Shown here: one piece after another, positions 61,140 through 64,000 of the stretch | How positions within the stretch are numbered: the stretch's first letter is position 1 | How the letters are laid out: every line of letters begins with the position of its first letter | Source: Winogradskyella endarachnes | GTDB lineage: Bacteria; Bacteroidota; Bacteroidia; Flavobacteriales; Flavobacteriaceae | Length of the DNA: 64,000 nt | Direction of reading: 5' to 3' | NCBI RefSeq assembly: GCF_009741275.1 | Contig: NZ_WOWS01000005.1 | Location: 186,001-250,000 of the forward strand | Position numbers and translations under genes: made by a program | The notes under the pieces: generated by a model | Database searches by the model: none | What the model saw: the letters and a program-made list of their open reading frames with translations, nothing else | What the model was told of the DNA's origin: nothing

Positions 61140-63323
61140 TTAATAACAATCTGTTTTTATCTGACTGTTAAAATATTCTAATGGTTGTTTTAAATTTTCT
61201 GTAGTAATACTATCTAGTACAGACAGCACATCGTTTTGCATAGCTAAAGAACCGCAAATCATTACAACACCATTATTTTTTAGGGTTTCAGCAATAAATG
61301 AAGCATCGCGTTTTATTAAATCTTGAACATAGGTCTTAGGCATTTCTCTAGACAATGCAAGATTTAGTGTTTTTAGTTGATTTTTACTCTGGCTTTCTTT
61401 TAAAGCTGATTTGTAGATATCAAAAGATTCTTTTTGTCTTAATCCATAATACAAATGTGTTTCTAATTGCTTTATGTTTTGGTTTAACATACCTAAGAAA
61501 GGCGCAATACCAGTTCCATTAGCTATGAGGATGACTCGCGACGCCTTTTTAGGAAAATGAAAGGCTGAATTTGTAATGATACGTGCTTTAAAACTATCAC
61601 CTTTACTAAAACTATTTAAAAAGCCTGAACCCAAACCATTCTCGTGTAGCTTAATACTTAATTGCATATAATTATCTACTTTTCCTATAGAATACAAGCG
61701 CTCTCTGTAATCGTTATTAGGATAAATAGCCAACAAATCTCCTGATGTAAATTTTCTAGTATTAGATTTTAACCTCATTAAAAACGTATCATCTGGATGA
61801 TCTTCTACTTTTGTTTTATCTAAAACGGTAAGTCCAACATTTAATTTTGGTTTAACCGTTAATTTTTCTTTTGAAATTTTAATCGGAAGCTTCTTATTTT
61901 TATTCCAAAGGGTTAACCATTCTTCAAAAGATTCTACCGATTTATCATTAATGGTAAAAACAGGAAGCTCTTGTTGAAACTTAATAGACAATGCCTTATC
62001 TACATCAAAAGCAAATTTGCAAAATTCAGGATACGCTAACGAACCAAAACCTACAACGGAATAGCTGATATTTTGGGTTTGTTTTATAATGTTTAATCGC
62101 TCTAAAAACTTATTTGCATTAGCTGGTGCTTCACCTTCTCCATACGTTGCAGTTAATACAATAAAATGCTCAGCATTGCTAAACGTATCGTAATTATTAA
62201 GCTCTGTTATATAAACAGTTTCTCCTGCCTTTAACAACTGTTGTTGTAATTGATTAGCAAATGGCAAGGTACCTCCATTTTCAGAACCTACTAAAATCAC
62301 ATATTTACAAGCATCTTTTTTAAATTTATTTTTCAGTTTTGATTGTCTCCTCTTTAAGGTCATAGCAAAACCAGAATACATAAAGAATAAAATATTTACA
62401 GAGGCAACGGCTAAAATAATGGACCAAAAAATACTACCTTGACCTGTATGCAACAGTAAACTTAAGTCTGAAAATAGGGTAACTAACGGATAGTTAATTT
62501 CACTTAAAACTTCACCTGTAAATTGATTAACAATTAATTCTTTATCCTTTAACGAGAGTGTAAAATAGTCTTCCACATCATTAGAAAATGGGAATTCTAT
62601 ACGTTTTACCTCAGAAAGATAAATACTCTTAAAAACAGAAAAATTTTGAAAATCCTGTTTTGGAGATTCTGATAAAGTATCAAAATCTATGAGATGCTTA
62701 ACAGAGCGTACAGGAAGTAAATTGAATTTTTCAGCAGATAAATAAATTCCTGTAAGCGTTATTATTATAATAGGAATTAAATTTAACCTTCCTAATACAA
62801 CATGCCAATACTGATTGAAATTTTCATTAACAACTTTTGAAAAAAATTGCTTTAAACCACCTTGTCTTTTTAATATTAAAACCGTACCCGAAATCGCAAT
62901 TAAGAACAAGAAAAAAGAACAGAGTCCAACAAAAAAGCGACCAATACTTTTTAAAAATAAGGATCTATGAAAATTAGTAACCCATTTAAAAAAATTAGAC
63001 ACTTCAATTCTATCACCAAGAAATTCAGCCGTTTTTGGATTAATGTACCCATTTAGGCTTTCACCATTCTCATTAATAACTGAAGCCAATACAAATTGAT
63101 TAGCATCAACCTGTATCTCTAATACTTCAGGATATTTTTTATGTAATTGCGTTACTGTTTCTGCAACTTTTACGTCTTCAAAATCTGAAATTTTATACGG
63201 CTCTAATTGTTCTGAAATAGGTTGAAATGCTAAAACAACACCTGTTACTGAGGCTAATAATATAAAAACAGAAGACACTAAAGCCAACATAAGATGACTA
63301 AATCTCCAAATAGAAATGGTCAT
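61140..63323 (-). CDS. PepSY membrane protein fused to flavodoxin and FNR-type reductase
   Basis: 727 residues. Residues 1-330 are a PepSY-TM domain with about five membrane helices (ALVSSVFILLASVTGVVLAF; LFLIAISGTVLILKRQGG; IILAVASVNILFFMYSGFAM). Residues 342-480 are a flavodoxin domain (ILVGSENGGTLPFA; TATYGEGEAPANA); 510-600 an FAD-binding part with RLYSIG; 605-727 an NADPH-binding part (LIANGTGIAPFLGML; ICGSLAMQ). The array resembles sulfite-reductase/P450-reductase diflavin enzymes joined to PepSY and suggests electron transfer from cytoplasmic NADPH across the inner membrane, for example to ferric siderophores or a periplasmic flavoprotein. Begins 11 bases after the DUF2271 gene. Confidence 0.88.
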   Translation of the reverse strand: MTISIWRFSHLMLALVSSVFILLASVTGVVLAFQPISEQLEPYKISDFEDVKVAETVTQLHKKYPEVLEIQVDANQFVLASVINENGESLNGYINPKTAEFLGDRIEVSNFFKWVTNFHRSLFLKSIGRFFVGLCSFFLFLIAISGTVLILKRQGGLKQFFSKVVNENFNQYWHVVLGRLNLIPIIIITLTGIYLSAEKFNLLPVRSVKHLIDFDTLSESPKQDFQNFSVFKSIYLSEVKRIEFPFSNDVEDYFTLSLKDKELIVNQFTGEVLSEINYPLVTLFSDLSLLLHTGQGSIFWSIILAVASVNILFFMYSGFAMTLKRRQSKLKNKFKKDACKYVILVGSENGGTLPFANQLQQQLLKAGETVYITELNNYDTFSNAEHFIVLTATYGEGEAPANANKFLERLNIIKQTQNISYSVVGFGSLAYPEFCKFAFDVDKALSIKFQQELPVFTINDKSVESFEEWLTLWNKNKKLPIKISKEKLTVKPKLNVGLTVLDKTKVEDHPDDTFLMRLKSNTRKFTSGDLLAIYPNNDYRERLYSIGKVDNYMQLSIKLHENGLGSGFLNSFSKGDSFKARIITNSAFHFPKKASRVILIANGTGIAPFLGMLNQNIKQLETHLYYGLRQKESFDIYKSALKESQSKNQLKTLNLALSREMPKTYVQDLIKRDASFIAETLKNNGVVMICGSLAMQNDVLSVLDSITTENLKQPLEYFNSQIKTDCY

Positions 63324-63334
63324 TTAATTGGATT

Positions 63335-63826
63335 TTATTGAGCCATTAAACGTATGTATCTAATAAAGCCTGTACCTTCTACTTTACTTTTTACGTTAGC
63401 TGAGGTTAACTCTAATTCTACATCACTTTCGTAATATTCTTGATCTTCTACAGCAGTTTCAAATCTTAATTTATAACCTTTATCCAATTTGTTGTCATCA
63501 ATTTCTATAACGGTTATAGCACGTTCGCCACCACTAATGGTCGCTCCTGTAATAGCGTCTATATTTGGTCTGCGTTTTCCGTAAAATTGCCACCAAGATT
63601 CTACAGTGTTGTACCACTCATCATCATCGCCTTTAACATTTAAGGTTTCTACATATTCTCCTTCAGAATTTAATAACGAAATTACAATATATGCACCTTC
63701 ACCAGTATAATTAGTCATTTGAATCATACATTTATATTTAGTTGATTCATTGAAAGTAGTAAAGGATACTAAGCCTAAAACAAGAATAGATAATAAGCTT
63801 ATTAATTTTATGTTTTTCATCTTCAA
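63335..63826 (-). CDS. DUF2271 family periplasmic protein with flavinylation-like motif
   Basis: 163 residues. Signal peptide (about 1-25, ISLLSILVLGLVSFTTF). The mature protein is a small beta-rich DUF2271 domain. It contains DAITGATISGG (about 91-101), which matches the D-x-x-(S/T)-G-A-T pattern at which ApbE attaches FMN to a Thr in FMN-binding domains. It lies directly upstream of the PepSY-diflavin reductase (11 bases), so it could be its periplasmic electron acceptor. No ApbE gene is in the window. Confidence 0.82.
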   Translation of the reverse strand: MKMKNIKLISLLSILVLGLVSFTTFNESTKYKCMIQMTNYTGEGAYIVISLLNSEGEYVETLNVKGDDDEWYNTVESWWQFYGKRRPNIDAITGATISGGERAITVIEIDDNKLDKGYKLRFETAVEDQEYYESDVELELTSANVKSKVEGTGFIRYIRLMAQ

Positions 63827-63832
63827 ACTTTT

Positions 63833-64000
63833 TTATTTTAAAAACTTAATAGAAATCTTTTTCTGTGAAAGCAATTCGTTTTCACTAGCTAAATCATAAG
63901 CGGATTCTTCAAAATCTGTTAGTAGCTTTTTATCCGCTCCATTTTCTAATAAAAACTTAAGAATTGTATCGTCTTTTGCTTTTAAAGCAGCTAAATGTAA
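63833..64000 (-). CDS. Ankyrin-repeat protein, C-terminal part only
   Basis: The frame enters from the right edge and stops at 63833-63835, giving the last 55 residues. The visible part reads LHLAALKAKDDTILKFLLENGADKK in two pieces, a typical ankyrin repeat, then DFEESAYDLASENE, a partial second one. Only 6 bases separate its stop from the DUF2271 ATG, so it is probably the first visible gene of that operon. Location and full length cannot be judged. Confidence 0.78.
   Translation of the reverse strand, partial: LHLAALKAKDDTILKFLLENGADKKLLTDFEESAYDLASENELLSQKKISIKFLK

Noticed and set aside
61910..61919. GGGTTAACCA resembling the alginate operator
   Set aside because: Single copy, mismatched outer base, inside the PepSY-reductase coding region and without a promoter.

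Overview
The window is AT-rich chromosomal DNA from a marine member of the Bacteroidota, most likely a flavobacterium (Flavobacteriaceae). The support is: SusC/SusD outer-membrane uptake pairs, two proteins with C-terminal type IX secretion sorting domains, promoters of the Bacteroidota type (TTTG or TTG, about 19 bases, TAnnTTTG), almost no Shine-Dalgarno sequences, A-rich leaders, several TTG/GTG starts, and a tRNA without an encoded CCA end.

Region 1 (1-20121, all on the minus strand) is an alginate utilisation locus. Read in the direction of transcription (right to left) it holds an MFS sugar porter, a PL6 alginate lyase, a PL7 alginate lyase, a gluconokinase/6-phosphogluconate dehydrogenase fusion, an NRAMP-fold transporter without the usual metal-site motif, an SDR reductase (probable DEH reductase), a PL17 exo-type oligoalginate lyase, the cupin KdgF, a SusC/SusD pair, and a second SusC cut by the left edge. 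The model is: lipoprotein lyases cut alginate, SusC/SusD bring oligomers into the periplasm, PL17 releases unsaturated monouronate, KdgF helps convert it to DEH, and the SDR reduces DEH to KDG. KDG kinase, KDPG aldolase and the regulator are not in the window. Four promoters in this locus carry arrays of a 12-base palindrome, consensus NTGGTNNACCAN, repeated every 13 bases and overlapping the -7 element by 3-4 bases. This looks like one shared repressor regulon and is the strongest unannotated signal here.

Region 2 (20122-40886) is mainly housekeeping: a coiled-coil exported protein, tRNA-Leu(CAA), prs-rplY-pth, a large secreted metalloprotease, ribF with an HTTM membrane protein, serS, a TPR protein, a DUF4286 protein, rsmA, mgtE, a D-2-hydroxyacid dehydrogenase, small DUF1801 and VOC proteins, a TauE/SafE permease, and two adjacent LEA-like repeat genes, one of which is fused to a membrane domain.

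Region 3 (40887-53872) holds a four-gene minus-strand operon (GNAT, aspartate kinase, a two-domain OlsF-like acyltransferase, a carboxypeptidase-regulatory-like protein), fbp, a TerB-like protein, mfd with an EamA transporter, a thioredoxin-like protein and an unknown lipoprotein.

Region 4 (53873-64000) holds a secreted SBBP-repeat protein beside a membrane-anchored AraC regulator, gpsA, pheS with small conserved proteins, a CvpA protein, and at the right edge a probable transmembrane electron-transfer cluster: ankyrin protein (partial), DUF2271 protein with a flavinylation-like motif, PepSY-flavodoxin-reductase fusion, and a small Cys-containing protein. I saw no insertion sequence, prophage, rRNA or CRISPR array.
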